NCBI GenBank assembly: GCA_009885795.1
Contig: VFKA01000035.1
Location: 62,001-126,000, forward strand
Length of the DNA: 64,000 bases
Origin: Rhodospirillales bacterium
GTDB lineage: Bacteria > Pseudomonadota > Alphaproteobacteria > Dongiales > Dongiaceae
Reading direction: 5' to 3'
Shown here in pieces: positions 19,953 to 28,662 of this stretch. Positions within the stretch are counted from its first letter, which is position 1. The number at the start of each line of letters is the position of its first letter. The notes beneath the pieces were generated by a model. The model did no database searches, was not told the DNA's origin, and saw only the letters and a program-made list of their open reading frames with translations. The translations under genes and the position numbers were made by a program.

Positions 19953-20441
19953 GTGAGCCGTCTCGACAGTTTCATTCGCCGCCTGGAGGCACAGCGCGCC
20001 TGCCTCGACGCCGCCGCCGCCATGATCGCCTGCACGCCCGGGCCGGTTCTCGAGGTCGGGCTCGGCAACGGCCGGACCTACGATCACATGCGCGAGCGTC
20101 TGGCGGGGCGCGCCATCTTCGTCTTCGACCGCCAGGTCGCGACTCATCCCGCCTCGACCCCGCCGCCGGAGTTCCTGATCATCGGCGACGTGCGCAAGAC
20201 GCTTGCCGGCGCCGCCGGCCGCATCGGTGCCTCGGCGGCAATGGCCCATGTCGATATCGGCAGCGGCGAGGAAGCCGCCAACGCCGTGCTGGCGGCGGCC
20301 ATCGTGCCATCGCTCGTCGCCCTCATGGCGCCGGGCGGCGTCATCGTCAGCGACCAGCCGCTGGCCCATGCCGGGCTCGAACTTCTGCCGCTTCCCGGCG
20401 GCGTAAAACCCGGCCGCTATCACATGTACAGGGTCAGGTGA
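19953..20441 (+). CDS. Class I SAM-dependent methyltransferase-like protein
   Basis: A 162-residue Rossmann-fold protein. Motif I is VLEVGLGNGRTYDHM (about residues 32-46), an acidic residue follows the second strand (FVFDRQV), and LVALMAPGGVIVSDQP resembles the post-motif strands. It is short for a methyltransferase and has no clear substrate domain. The start codon is GTG at 19953, 11 bp after the previous stop. It probably methylates a small molecule or glycan precursor, given the neighbouring glycan array; the substrate is unknown. Confidence 0.8.
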   Translation: MSRLDSFIRRLEAQRACLDAAAAMIACTPGPVLEVGLGNGRTYDHMRERLAGRAIFVFDRQVATHPASTPPPEFLIIGDVRKTLAGAAGRIGASAAMAHVDIGSGEEAANAVLAAAIVPSLVALMAPGGVIVSDQPLAHAGLELLPLPGGVKPGRYHMYRVR

Positions 20442-20470
20442 AGCAGTAGAGTAAGGCCCAAGCATCAAGC

Positions 20471-20487
20471 TGAATCGACCCGATTCA
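20471..20487. terminator. Short inverted repeat between convergent genes
   Basis: Perfect 7-bp inverted repeat TGAATCG / CGATTCA with a 3-nt loop, spanning the stop codon of the LysR gene and lying just after the methyltransferase gene. Neither side has a T-run, so a role as a bidirectional terminator is only tentative. Confidence 0.4.
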
Positions 20488-21408
20488 ACTCGATAACGTC
20501 TCGCTCAGGGCCTTGCTACGTTGGTCTTTCATGAAATCGACGAAAATGCGCAGAACTTCCATTCGCGCATGCGACTTCGGGTAGTACAGAAAGTAGCCAG
20601 GCCTTTCGATGACATAGTCATCGAGTACGCTTTCCAAGGCGCCCGATTTTAGATCCTCTTCGATGTTCGGCCGGAACAGCCACCCGATACCCGAGCCGCT
20701 TCGCGCCGCAAGGATGACCGCGTTGGTACTGTCGACGACGAGCCCGCCTTTGACGTCAATGCTCGTGATGCCCTGGGAACCCTGGACCTCCCATTCGGCA
20801 ATTTTCCGGGATGCGATGTACCGGTAACGAATGCAGCAATGTTGCAGGAGATCCTGCGGCTCTTGCGGGCGTCCATGCGATTTCAGATATGTCGGCGACG
20901 CAAAAAAGACCTGCTTCAATGGTGGAGTGAGGCGAACCGCGATCATGTCTTCGCGGATGTGGTCTCCCATCCTGACACCCGCGTGATAGCCTTCCAGGGC
21001 GATGTCGACAAAAGCCTCGTTCAGAGACAGTTCCAGCTCGACATCCGGAAATCTCTTCTGAAATTCGGCAAGCTTGTGCGCGACCGCAAGCTGATAGGCG
21101 ACGTATGGAATCGAAACCCTGATCGCGCCCGATCTGGTCGTCGCCGACCCGCGAGCCTCTTCAACGGCCTCACGAAGCTCGACCATCGCGGGCTTCGTAC
21201 GCTTTAGTAATGCGCGGCCCGCATCGGTCAGGGTTACCCTGCGGGTGGTCCTGGCGAACACCGCCACTCCGATCTCGGCCTCAAGCGACTTCAGTTGATG
21301 GCTGATGGCCGGAGGCTGGACAGCGAGCGCATTGGCGGCGCGGCGCAAGGATCCATGCTCGGCAATCGCCAGAAAGACCTCCAGGCCGGTGACGGGCAGT
21401 TTGGCCAT
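20485..21408 (-). CDS. LysR-family transcriptional regulator
   Basis: A 307-residue LysR-type regulator. The N-terminal winged helix-turn-helix is LEVFLAIAEHGSLRRAANALAVQPPAISHQLKSLE (residues ~9-43) and the C-terminal part is the periplasmic-binding-protein-like effector domain. The YFLYYPKSHARMEVLRIFVDFM ending is typical of the GcvA/AmpR-like branch. It is divergent from the GFA/EamA pair and probably regulates it, the usual LysR arrangement. Codon use is less GC-biased than neighbouring genes, suggesting the three-gene cassette was acquired. Confidence 0.93.
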   Translation of the reverse strand: MAKLPVTGLEVFLAIAEHGSLRRAANALAVQPPAISHQLKSLEAEIGVAVFARTTRRVTLTDAGRALLKRTKPAMVELREAVEEARGSATTRSGAIRVSIPYVAYQLAVAHKLAEFQKRFPDVELELSLNEAFVDIALEGYHAGVRMGDHIREDMIAVRLTPPLKQVFFASPTYLKSHGRPQEPQDLLQHCCIRYRYIASRKIAEWEVQGSQGITSIDVKGGLVVDSTNAVILAARSGSGIGWLFRPNIEEDLKSGALESVLDDYVIERPGYFLYYPKSHARMEVLRIFVDFMKDQRSKALSETLSS

Positions 21409-21533
21409 TATTCGTTTTTTCTAATCAGTGTGATAAATCTAATGTGACTATACGAAACAATCCGATCGCGCTACAGAAATTGACGACCTCACTTCTAAGA
21501 CCAGGGTCCAGGCTATGGCCCGGGGAGCAGTCT
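21409..21533. promoter_or_regulatory. AT-rich LysR/GFA divergent promoter region
   Basis: An AT-rich stretch between the LysR gene and the chosen GFA start, including TTCGTTTTTTCTAATCAG and GATAAATCTAATGTGACTAT. It is the expected site of LysR binding and of both promoters. No unambiguous T-N11-A dyad can be singled out by eye. Confidence 0.45.
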
Positions 21534-21983
21534 TTGGCGAGTGTTCACACAGGCGGCTGTCAATGCGGCGCGGTCCGGTACGAGACTCGTGGCGATCCGA
21601 TCATGATCTACGCCTGTCATTGCACGATCTGTCAGCGGCAATCCGGCGGCGCCTTCGGCATGGCGGCCATGTTCGGTGGTGGCGATATGACGATGACGGG
21701 AATTGCACCGGCACATTTCATCCGGCAGGGGCACGGGCGCAAATTCCGTTGCTATTTCTGTCTGGAATGCGGGACGCGGATCTATCACCAGTGGTTCACC
21801 GAGGACGGCGACTTTCCATTTGTGAACATCAAACCCGGAACTCTCGACGATACGTCGTGGGTGAGGCCTGGATGCCACGTCTGGACGCAGCATGCGCAGC
21901 CGTGGATCCGCTTTCTAGACGATGACGTCGTGTTCCGGCAGCAGCCCGGGTTCGAGGAAATGCCTCGATTTAGCCGCCCATGA
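21534..21983 (+). CDS. GFA family protein (CENP-V/Gfa zinc fold)
   Basis: Small zinc-binding protein of the glutathione-dependent formaldehyde-activating enzyme superfamily. The Cys ligands are GGCQCGAVRY near the N-terminus, then ACHCTICQRQSGGAF, then FCLECGTRIYHQ, in the canonical spacing. Real GFA activity is unproven for most members. The frame is open from a GTG at 21444 (179 residues). I prefer the TTG at 21534, which has GGGGAG 6 nt upstream and gives 149 residues, the usual family length. Its stop overlaps the EamA transporter start by 4 bp. Confidence 0.87.
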   Translation: MASVHTGGCQCGAVRYETRGDPIMIYACHCTICQRQSGGAFGMAAMFGGGDMTMTGIAPAHFIRQGHGRKFRCYFCLECGTRIYHQWFTEDGDFPFVNIKPGTLDDTSWVRPGCHVWTQHAQPWIRFLDDDVVFRQQPGFEEMPRFSRP

Positions 21984-22948
21984 GCCCGACCGTCGGCGTC
22001 CGTCCGGACAAGATTGGCCTCGGCGTATTGACGATCGTCGCGACCGCGATCGCGATGTCTTTCGGCGATGCCGTGGTCAAGTACGTGAGTTCGGATTTTG
22101 CAGTGTGGCAGATCTACGTGCTGCGCAGCATCTTGGCTATGGCATTGATCCTTGCGATCTCCATGCTTGGCCCCCGTCCCAGAAGGCTTCTCCCGCTTTC
22201 GCCGGGTTGGACGTATCTGCGCAGTCTCCTGCTGATGATGATGTGGATCGCCTTCTACGCCGCCCTATCGGTCCTTAGCCTTCCGGTCGTCGCAGCCGCG
22301 TATTATACTGCCCCTTTGTTCATTACGGTCTTCTCGGCCCTGATCATCGGCGAAGCCGTCGGCCTTCGGCGTTGGATAGCCGTTCTCATCGGCTTCGTGG
22401 GTGTTCTGGTAATTTTGAGACCCGGCACGGAGGCGTTCTCATCGCTGACGCTGTTGCCGATCCTGTCCGCGGTGTTCTACGCGCTGGCGGCCATTGTCAC
22501 GCGCACCAGATGCGTCGACGAAAGGCCGCTCGCGCTCTCTCTGGCACTGAACGTATCGTTTCTGATCACGGGGTTGGTCGCGTCCGCCGCCATTGTGCTG
22601 TACGCACCGACCGCAAGCGTCGTGAGCGTGAATCCATTTCTCTTGGGACATTGGTCGGCGATGGGCGTTCGAGAATGGGGGATCATCGCGATGCTGGCGG
22701 TTCTTATTGTCGCCATCGGTTCCGGCGTCGCCAAGGCATACCAAAGCGCCCCACCGCCGATCATCGCGGCGTTTGACTACAGTTACTTGGTATTCGCCGC
22801 GCTCTGGAGCTTCGCGATATTATCCGAGTTGCCTGATACTCCGACCATCGTCGGCATGATCTTGATCACCGGAGCCGGTCTTCTCGTCGTCTCGCGATCG
22901 AGGACCGGTTCGGACTCGACCGTGACCAAGTCGGCTCGATTCCAATGA
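21980..22948 (+). CDS. DMT-superfamily transporter (EamA)
   Basis: A 322-residue inner-membrane exporter/importer of the drug/metabolite transporter superfamily. It has two EamA repeats and about 10 TM segments, and GEAVGLRRWIAVLIGFVGVLVILRPG is the characteristic end of the first repeat. The substrate is unknown. It is translationally coupled to the GFA gene (ATGA overlap) and co-oriented. The cassette composition is less GC-rich than its surroundings. It converges on exonuclease III with 10 bp between the stops. Confidence 0.92.
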   Translation: MSPTVGVRPDKIGLGVLTIVATAIAMSFGDAVVKYVSSDFAVWQIYVLRSILAMALILAISMLGPRPRRLLPLSPGWTYLRSLLLMMMWIAFYAALSVLSLPVVAAAYYTAPLFITVFSALIIGEAVGLRRWIAVLIGFVGVLVILRPGTEAFSSLTLLPILSAVFYALAAIVTRTRCVDERPLALSLALNVSFLITGLVASAAIVLYAPTASVVSVNPFLLGHWSAMGVREWGIIAMLAVLIVAIGSGVAKAYQSAPPPIIAAFDYSYLVFAALWSFAILSELPDTPTIVGMILITGAGLLVVSRSRTGSDSTVTKSARFQ

Positions 22949-22958
22949 GGCAATGTGC

Positions 22959-23753
22959 CTAGGCGAGATCCAGAATCACCGGAACGTGGTCCGAAGGGCC
23001 GGCCCAGCCGCGCGCCTCGCGCAAGGTGCCGACGCCGGCAAGATGGCGCGCCAGCGGCGGCGTCACCCAGACATGATCCAATCGCCGGCCTCGATCCGAG
23101 GCCGCCCAGTCGCGGGCGCGATAACTCCACCACGAGTAGAGCTTCTCGCTGGCGGGTACGAACCGGCGCGCGGCGTCGACCCAATCCAACGTCTCTTGCA
23201 GGCGGCTCAGCTTCTCGACCTCGATCGGCGTGTGGCTCACCACATCGAGCAGCTGGCGGTGCGACCAGACATCGTTGGGCAAAGGCGCCACGTTGAGGTC
23301 GCCCACCAGGATCATCTTCGTCCGCCGGCGCCGGGTGGCGGCGAACCACGCGGTCATGTCGTCGAGGAACCGCAGCTTGTGCGCGAACTTGTCGTTGGCG
23401 ACGGGGTCGGGAATGTCGCCACCGGCCGGGACATAGGCGTTGTGGAGCTCGATCCCGCCCTCGAGGCGCACCGCGATATGCCGGCAATCGTCTTTGCCGC
23501 CCCAACTCTCCGCCGGCAGCGCCTTTACAGGCTGGCGCGACAGGATGGCAACGCCGTTATAGCCCTTCATCCCCCGGAAATGCACATGCGGGAAGCCCAG
23601 CTTCCGGATCGCGGCCAAGGGGAAGTGTTGGTTCTCGACCTTCGTCTCTTGCAGGCAAACGATATCCGGCCGGTGGTGGCGAACCAGCTTCGCCAGGTTG
23701 GCGTGCCGCAGGCGGACCGAATTGATGTTCCAGGTTACGATTCTGAGGACCAT
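22959..23753 (-). CDS. xthA: Exodeoxyribonuclease III
   Basis: AP endonuclease/3'-5' exonuclease of 264 residues, which cuts at abasic sites in base excision repair. Family motifs are WNINSVRLR at the N-terminus, LQETKVEN with the metal-binding Glu, VGDLNVAP (Asp/Asn), DWVDAARRF and the C-terminal SDHVPVILDL with the catalytic Asp-His. Length is normal. It lies downstream of an intrinsic terminator that closes the preceding minus-strand gene, so it probably has its own promoter. Confidence 0.96.
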   Translation of the reverse strand: MVLRIVTWNINSVRLRHANLAKLVRHHRPDIVCLQETKVENQHFPLAAIRKLGFPHVHFRGMKGYNGVAILSRQPVKALPAESWGGKDDCRHIAVRLEGGIELHNAYVPAGGDIPDPVANDKFAHKLRFLDDMTAWFAATRRRRTKMILVGDLNVAPLPNDVWSHRQLLDVVSHTPIEVEKLSRLQETLDWVDAARRFVPASEKLYSWWSYRARDWAASDRGRRLDHVWVTPPLARHLAGVGTLREARGWAGPSDHVPVILDLA

Positions 23754-23770
23754 GGGCCGGGACCATGCCC

Positions 23771-23810
23771 AAAAAGCGAACGCCCGGCCAGGGGGACCGG
23801 CCGGGCGTTC
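23771..23810 (-). terminator. Intrinsic terminator downstream of the amidotransferase gene
   Basis: Read on the minus strand there is a perfect 12-bp GC-rich stem (GAACGCCCGGCC at 23778-23789 on +, its complement at 23799-23810) with a 9-nt loop. It is followed at once by GCTTTTT. This is a textbook Rho-independent terminator for transcripts coming from the amidotransferase side. Confidence 0.85.
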
Positions 23811-23959
23811 TCAGTTCCTCGAAGGGAGCCCTGAAGGCGGTAGGGGAGACCGCCTCCTGGGCGATCACGGCTGTTACAGCCGCGACCACTGCTAACTCTT
23901 AAAATAGGTCTGCCCCGGAGCCGATTCAAGGGTGCCCCAGGGGGGCACATGAGGCGTTT
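23811..23959 (-). other. 149-bp untranslated stretch with several small hairpins
   Basis: Between the amidotransferase stop and the terminator lie short inverted repeats: GGCGGT/ACCGCC near 23836-23855, GGCTG/CAGCC near 23870-23882, and GTGCCCC/GGGGCAC-like near 23931-23948. No convincing coding frame with a start ends before the terminator. It may be a structured 3' UTR or a small RNA; nothing identifies it further. Confidence 0.3.
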
Positions 23960-24739
23960 TCAGGCCGCCCGGACTGCCCGGCGCTTCGCCCCGAAAGCGC
24001 GGGCGGCGGCGCCAAAGGCCTGGAATATCGCCATGGATACCGGATTTTCCTCGATCCGGTACTCCGGATGCCATTGAACCCCGAACACGAATCCCTTGGC
24101 GCCCCTGACACTCACCGCTTCGATCATGCCGTCGGGCGCGGTCCCTTCGACGATCAGGTCGGCGGCCGGCCGGTCGATTCCCTGCCAATGCAATGAATTG
24201 ACTTGTATTTTCCGGGCACCAACGATGCGGGCGAACTGCCCGCCGGGGTCCAGCGCGACCTCGTGCCGGGGCGCGTATTTCGCGTCGTAAGGGACCCCTT
24301 GCGGGCTTCTGTGGTCGATCTTGCCCGGAAGAAGGTGGACCTGCTGGTGCAGCGTCCCACCCAAGGCGACGTTCAACTCCTGTATCCCCCTGCAAATACA
24401 CAATAAAGGAACTCCGGCGGCGAGCGCCGCCCGGATCAGCGGCAGGGTGGTCGCGTCCCTGGCTGGATCCTGGGGGCTTTCGGGCCGGTCCGGCGGGCCA
24501 TTATAGTGATGCGGCGCAACGTTCGAGCGGCTCCCGGTGATGAGCAGGCCGTCCAGGCGCCCAAGCAGGTCGTCCATGTCATAGGCATCGCCCAGCGCGG
24601 GGACCAGCATCGGCAGGCCCCCGGCGCCCGCCGCGACGGCGGCCACGTATTTGTCACCGGCGGAATGGAAAGGCAGGCCCTCGGACTCTTTCAGGCAGGC
24701 CGGCACGCCGATCAAGGGCGCGCCCGTGGCTATGCGCAT
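23960..24739 (-). CDS. Gamma-glutamyl-gamma-aminobutyrate hydrolase family (class I glutamine amidotransferase)
   Basis: A PuuD-like peptidase C26 enzyme of 259 residues. The nucleophile elbow is LLCICRGIQELN with Cys116 as catalytic residue, preceded by the GLLITGSRSNVAPHHY loop. The catalytic His/Glu pair is in GVQWHPEYR near residue 226. Known relatives hydrolyse gamma-glutamyl-GABA in putrescine degradation; no other Puu genes are near, so the substrate is open. It is a single gene, closed by the terminator at 23771-23810. Confidence 0.92.
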   Translation of the reverse strand: MRIATGAPLIGVPACLKESEGLPFHSAGDKYVAAVAAGAGGLPMLVPALGDAYDMDDLLGRLDGLLITGSRSNVAPHHYNGPPDRPESPQDPARDATTLPLIRAALAAGVPLLCICRGIQELNVALGGTLHQQVHLLPGKIDHRSPQGVPYDAKYAPRHEVALDPGGQFARIVGARKIQVNSLHWQGIDRPAADLIVEGTAPDGMIEAVSVRGAKGFVFGVQWHPEYRIEENPVSMAIFQAFGAAARAFGAKRRAVRAA

Positions 24740-24848
24740 GACATTTCTCGCTTCAAGACGGCCAAGCCTGCCTGGAATGTGCCAAGACAGGAGATCGCCC
24801 GCAAGTCCCTGGTACCGGCAGCCGCCGAGGTATAGGAAATCGGGCTAG

Positions 24849-25646
24849 ATGAACCTCGTTCTGCCCGCGATGCTGGCCGGCAAGACCGGCGCGGTTCTCG
24901 CCTGGTTCGCGATCCTCTTTGCCATGGAGCGCTGGTTGCCGGCCGACCGGCCGGCGGAACTGGCGGGCGCTCGGCCGGCGGGGGGGCGAAGCCGGCTCGG
25001 CCGCAACCTCGCCTTGTGGCTGGCGAACGTGGTGTTGTCGTTCCTGGTGGTCGTGCCGCTGACCGCGGGCGCCTCGACACTGGCGCCGCAGTGGCGGCCG
25101 GAATGGTGGCAAGGCGCCCAGGGTCTCGTCATCGACCTGGTGCTGCTCGATCTCCTCATCTACTGGTGGCACCGCTGGAATCACGAAATCCCGTTCCTGT
25201 GGCGGTTCCACGAGGTGCATCACCTCGACCGCACGCTCGATACGACGACGGCATTGCGGTTCCATTTCGGCGAGGTGGCGCTGTCGGCGCTGGCGCGGGC
25301 AGCCGTGGTCGTGGCGCTGGCGTTTCCGCTCTCCTCGGTGCTGGCGTTCGAGACCGCGATCCTGTTGGCGGCGGTCTTCCATCACTCGAATCTGCGTTTG
25401 CCGGCCGCGTTCGAGATTGCGCTGGCGCGGCTCATCATCACGCCGTCGCTGCATTGGGTGCACCATCACGCGCGCCGCGCCGACACCGATTCCAATTACG
25501 GCACGGTGCTGAGCTTTTGGGACAGGCTCTTCGCCACGCGCAGCCCGACGGCGCGGCGCCCCGGCATGCCGATCGGCGTCGAGGGCCAGGCCGAGCGCCC
25601 GCTCCTCGATCTGCTGGCGCGGCCGTTCCGCCCTAAGGGCCGCTAA
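24849..25646 (+). CDS. Sterol desaturase / fatty acid hydroxylase family protein
   Basis: Integral membrane di-iron hydroxylase of 265 residues. The His clusters are WWHRWNHE (H108, H112), HEVHHLD (H121, H124, H125), FHHSN (H178, H179) and HWVHHHARRADTDSN (H202, H205-H207). This is the full eight-His pattern of the superfamily, and the TM helices surround these motifs. It probably hydroxylates or desaturates a lipid (fatty acid, hopanoid or carotenoid); the substrate is unknown. It converges on lolA, with stop codons overlapping by 4 bp. Confidence 0.92.
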   Translation: MNLVLPAMLAGKTGAVLAWFAILFAMERWLPADRPAELAGARPAGGRSRLGRNLALWLANVVLSFLVVVPLTAGASTLAPQWRPEWWQGAQGLVIDLVLLDLLIYWWHRWNHEIPFLWRFHEVHHLDRTLDTTTALRFHFGEVALSALARAAVVVALAFPLSSVLAFETAILLAAVFHHSNLRLPAAFEIALARLIITPSLHWVHHHARRADTDSNYGTVLSFWDRLFATRSPTARRPGMPIGVEGQAERPLLDLLARPFRPKGR

Positions 25647-26347
25647 CGGTTCTGCGTTTGGCGCTCTGCAGTGGGCGTGGCGAACAGATTGTTCGACAGC
25701 TCGACGCCGAAGCTGGTGCGGTCGAGGCCGACGCGAACCTCCTTGCCGGTCGGGTCGATGATCGTCCACTGGCGTAAGACCAGCGGCTGGTCGCTGAAGA
25801 TGAGCGACACCGAACCGCCATCGGGATCGTCGCTCTGATGCATGGCGATGCGCAAGGCGCCCGGCGCGCGCTCGATCGCGGTGATGGTGACGCCATCGGT
25901 GAGATCGATGGTCTCGCGCAGCAGGAACCAGGCCGGGGTCTGCCCCAGCGGCAGCTGCGACACTTGATCGAGTTCCTTGTCGTAATAGGTCACGACGATT
26001 CCATCGGCGACAAGAAGCGCCGGCACCGGCGGATCGTACTCGACGCGCAGTTGCCCGGGACGGCGGAGGTAGATCGTGCCCCAGGCGATACCGCCGTCGG
26101 CCGAATACTGTTGGAAACGCGTCTGCATCGACCGAATGCCGTTCAAGTAATCCTCGACCCGGCGGATGTCCGCGATGTCGTCGTCGCTGAGAATGAGCTC
26201 GGGCGCCACCTCGGCCCTCGCCGGGCGGCCCAAGAGCGCGGCGCATAGTCCCGCGCCGCCCGCGGCAAGCAGGGCCCGTCGATCCAGCGCAAGATCGAGG
26301 AATCTCGCCCGCGCATCCGGTCGGCGTGACGATTTCGGCACGGTCAT
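25643..26347 (-). CDS. lolA: Outer-membrane lipoprotein carrier LolA
   Basis: A 234-residue periplasmic chaperone that shuttles lipoproteins to the outer membrane. The N-terminus has twin arginines and a hydrophobic core (RRALLAAGGAGLCAALL, then ARAE), which could act as a Tat or Sec signal. The body has the LolA landmarks VEDYLNGIRSMQTRFQQYSADG, GTIYLRRPGQLRVEYDPP and the Gln-rich TIIDPTGKEVRVGL. The ATG at 26347 gives a proper signal peptide; earlier in-frame codons overlap ftsK. It lies 16 bp downstream of ftsK, a common alphaproteobacterial pairing. Confidence 0.94.
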   Translation of the reverse strand: MTVPKSSRRPDARARFLDLALDRRALLAAGGAGLCAALLGRPARAEVAPELILSDDDIADIRRVEDYLNGIRSMQTRFQQYSADGGIAWGTIYLRRPGQLRVEYDPPVPALLVADGIVVTYYDKELDQVSQLPLGQTPAWFLLRETIDLTDGVTITAIERAPGALRIAMHQSDDPDGGSVSLIFSDQPLVLRQWTIIDPTGKEVRVGLDRTSFGVELSNNLFATPTAERQTQNR

Positions 26348-26363
26348 CGATACATCTCCCTGG

Positions 26364-28661
26364 TTATCGCAGGACTTCGCGCTTGCCCACGTGATTGGCC
26401 GGGCCGACGACTCCATCCTTCTCCATCCGCTCGACGATCCGCGCGGCGCGGTTGTAGCCGATCTGCAGGTGGCGCTGGAGAAAGCTCGTCGAGGCTTTGT
26501 CTTCGCGCCGCACCAGCGCCACGGCCTGTTGGAAAAGGCCGTCGCCGCCGGACTCTTCCAGCCCCGAATCGACGTCCTCGCCCTCCGGGTCGCGCGTCAC
26601 GTCCTCGACATATGTAGGTGCGCCTTGCTTCTTTAGAAAGGCCACCACCGATTCGACTTCTCGGTCGCTGACGAACGGACCATGAACGCGGGTGATGCGT
26701 CCGCCCTGGGCCATGAGCAGCAAATCGCCTTGGCCAAGCAGCTGTTCGGCGCCGGTCTCCCCCAGGATCGTTCGGCTGTCGATGCGCGAGGTGACGTGGA
26801 AGCTGATCCGGGTCGGGAAATTCGCCTTGATGGTGCCGGTGATGACGTCGACCGAGGGGCGCTGGGTCGCGGTGATGAGATGGATGCCGGCGGCCCTGGC
26901 CATCTGCGACAGGCGCTGGATCGCGGCCTCGATGTCCTTGCCGGCGACCATCATCAGGTCGGCCATCTCGTCGACGACGACGACGATGAGCGGCAGCGGC
27001 GTCAGGTCGAAGGGCTGCTCTTCGTAAATGGGTTCGCCGGTTTCGGTATCGAAGCCGGTCTGGACGCGCCGCGTCAGCGTTTCGCCCTTCTCCATCGCCT
27101 GGCGGATGCGCTGGTTGTATCCCTCGATATTGCGCACGCCCAGCTTCGACATGGCGCGGTAACGTTCTTCCATCTCGCGCACGGTCCATTTAAGCGCCAC
27201 GATCGCCTTGCGCGGTTCGGTCACGACCGGGTGCAGCAGATGCGGAATCCCGTCATAGACCGACAATTCGAGCATCTTCGGGTCGATCATGATGAATTTG
27301 CACTTGTCGGGCGCCAGCCGATAGATCAGCGACAGGATCATCGTGTTGATGCCGACCGATTTGCCCGACCCCGTGGTGCCGGCGATGAGCAGATGCGGCA
27401 TGGACGCAAGATCGGCGATCACCGGCGCGCCGCTGATGTCCTTCCCCAGAACAAGCGCCAATTGCGCCGCGGTGCGCTCGTACTCGACCGAAGACAGCAG
27501 CTCGCGCAAGAATACGGTCTCGCGCGAACGGTTCGGCAGTTCGATGCCGATGACGCTGCGTCCGGGCACCACGGCCACGCGCACGGCCAAGGCGCTCATC
27601 GAGCGCGCGATGTCGTCGGCCAGCCCGACGACGCGACTCGTCTTGGTGCCGGGCGACGGTTCGAATTCGTAAAGCGTCACCACCGGCCCGGGGCGCACCT
27701 TCACGATCTCGCCCTTCACGCCGAAATCGTCGAGCACGGATTCGAGCAGGCGCGCGTTTTTCTCCAGGGCCTCCTCGCTGACCCGCTCCTTTGTCGCCGG
27801 GGCGGGCGCCTTGGTCAGGAGGTCGAGCGGCGGCAGCTCGTAATCCTCCGCCGGGATGAGGTCGAGGGTCGCCTGGCCGATGAGCCGCGCGCGCTTGTTC
27901 GGTTTGGAGGCCGGCCGGCGCTGGTCGACCAGCCCGGCGCGGCGCGGCGGCGCGCTCGCCCGCGGCGGCGGGTCTTGCGCGGCGATTTCCGGATCGAGGT
28001 AAGGCTCCGCCTCGCCGCTCCGCAGCTTGCGATAGACTAGGTGTCCGCCGCGCCCGACGCTGCCGATGACGCTTAAGGCGCGGTGCCCCGCTCGGCGATA
28101 AGTCATCCAGGGGATTCCGGCGGCAATGTACCAAGTGCCGGCGGCGACCGCGGCGGCGATGGCGCCGACCACCCTGGGATCGATGCCCAAAAACGCCCAG
28201 CTTTCGTGTCCCCTCATCAGCCACCAGCCAAGGTAGCCGCCGAGGCCGCTTGGCCATGCCGCCGGCGCCGTCAGGGCCGCCGAGGCCATCGACGTCGCCG
28301 TCAGGGCCACCGGCAGCAGCGTCAGGCGCAACCAGCCGCGCCGGAATCCGCGATGGCGAAAAATCCGCCATCCCCAGGCAAGCAGCGCGCCCGCCAGCGC
28401 CAAGCTCGACAGGCCGACGCTCTGCAACGCCACATCGGCGACCCGCGCGCCGACCGGACCCAGCCAGTTAGCGACGGGATCGTCGCTGGCGAGGCTGCCC
28501 GAAGGATCGCTCGCGCGATAGCCGCCGATGGCGATGAGGAGCAAGACGCCTGCCGCGAAAAGGACGAAGCCCAGAATCTCCCGCAGGCGGCGAGCGAAAA
28601 AGGCGCGCATGCCCTCGCCGTCCGCGGCGGCCTTGTCGATGGGCTCGGCGATTTCGCTCAT
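26364..28661 (-). CDS. ftsK: DNA translocase FtsK
   Basis: A 765-residue DNA translocase acting at the septum in chromosome segregation. There are four N-terminal TM helices (about residues 28-190), a basic/Pro linker, and the alpha-beta motor. Walker A is GTTGSGKSV (428-436) and Walker B is [15 protein letters not shown]. The C-terminal gamma winged helix ([25 protein letters not shown]) reads KOPS sequences. The open frame runs upstream to 28781, but MSEIAEP at 28661 is the natural start and avoids overlap with the aminotransferase. It is 1 bp downstream of the aminotransferase stop. Confidence 0.96.
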   Translation of the reverse strand: MSEIAEPIDKAAADGEGMRAFFARRLREILGFVLFAAGVLLLIAIGGYRASDPSGSLASDDPVANWLGPVGARVADVALQSVGLSSLALAGALLAWGWRIFRHRGFRRGWLRLTLLPVALTATSMASAALTAPAAWPSGLGGYLGWWLMRGHESWAFLGIDPRVVGAIAAAVAAGTWYIAAGIPWMTYRRAGHRALSVIGSVGRGGHLVYRKLRSGEAEPYLDPEIAAQDPPPRASAPPRRAGLVDQRRPASKPNKRARLIGQATLDLIPAEDYELPPLDLLTKAPAPATKERVSEEALEKNARLLESVLDDFGVKGEIVKVRPGPVVTLYEFEPSPGTKTSRVVGLADDIARSMSALAVRVAVVPGRSVIGIELPNRSRETVFLRELLSSVEYERTAAQLALVLGKDISGAPVIADLASMPHLLIAGTTGSGKSVGINTMILSLIYRLAPDKCKFIMIDPKMLELSVYDGIPHLLHPVVTEPRKAIVALKWTVREMEERYRAMSKLGVRNIEGYNQRIRQAMEKGETLTRRVQTGFDTETGEPIYEEQPFDLTPLPLIVVVVDEMADLMMVAGKDIEAAIQRLSQMARAAGIHLITATQRPSVDVITGTIKANFPTRISFHVTSRIDSRTILGETGAEQLLGQGDLLLMAQGGRITRVHGPFVSDREVESVVAFLKKQGAPTYVEDVTRDPEGEDVDSGLEESGGDGLFQQAVALVRREDKASTSFLQRHLQIGYNRAARIVERMEKDGVVGPANHVGKREVLR

Positions 28662-28662
28662 T

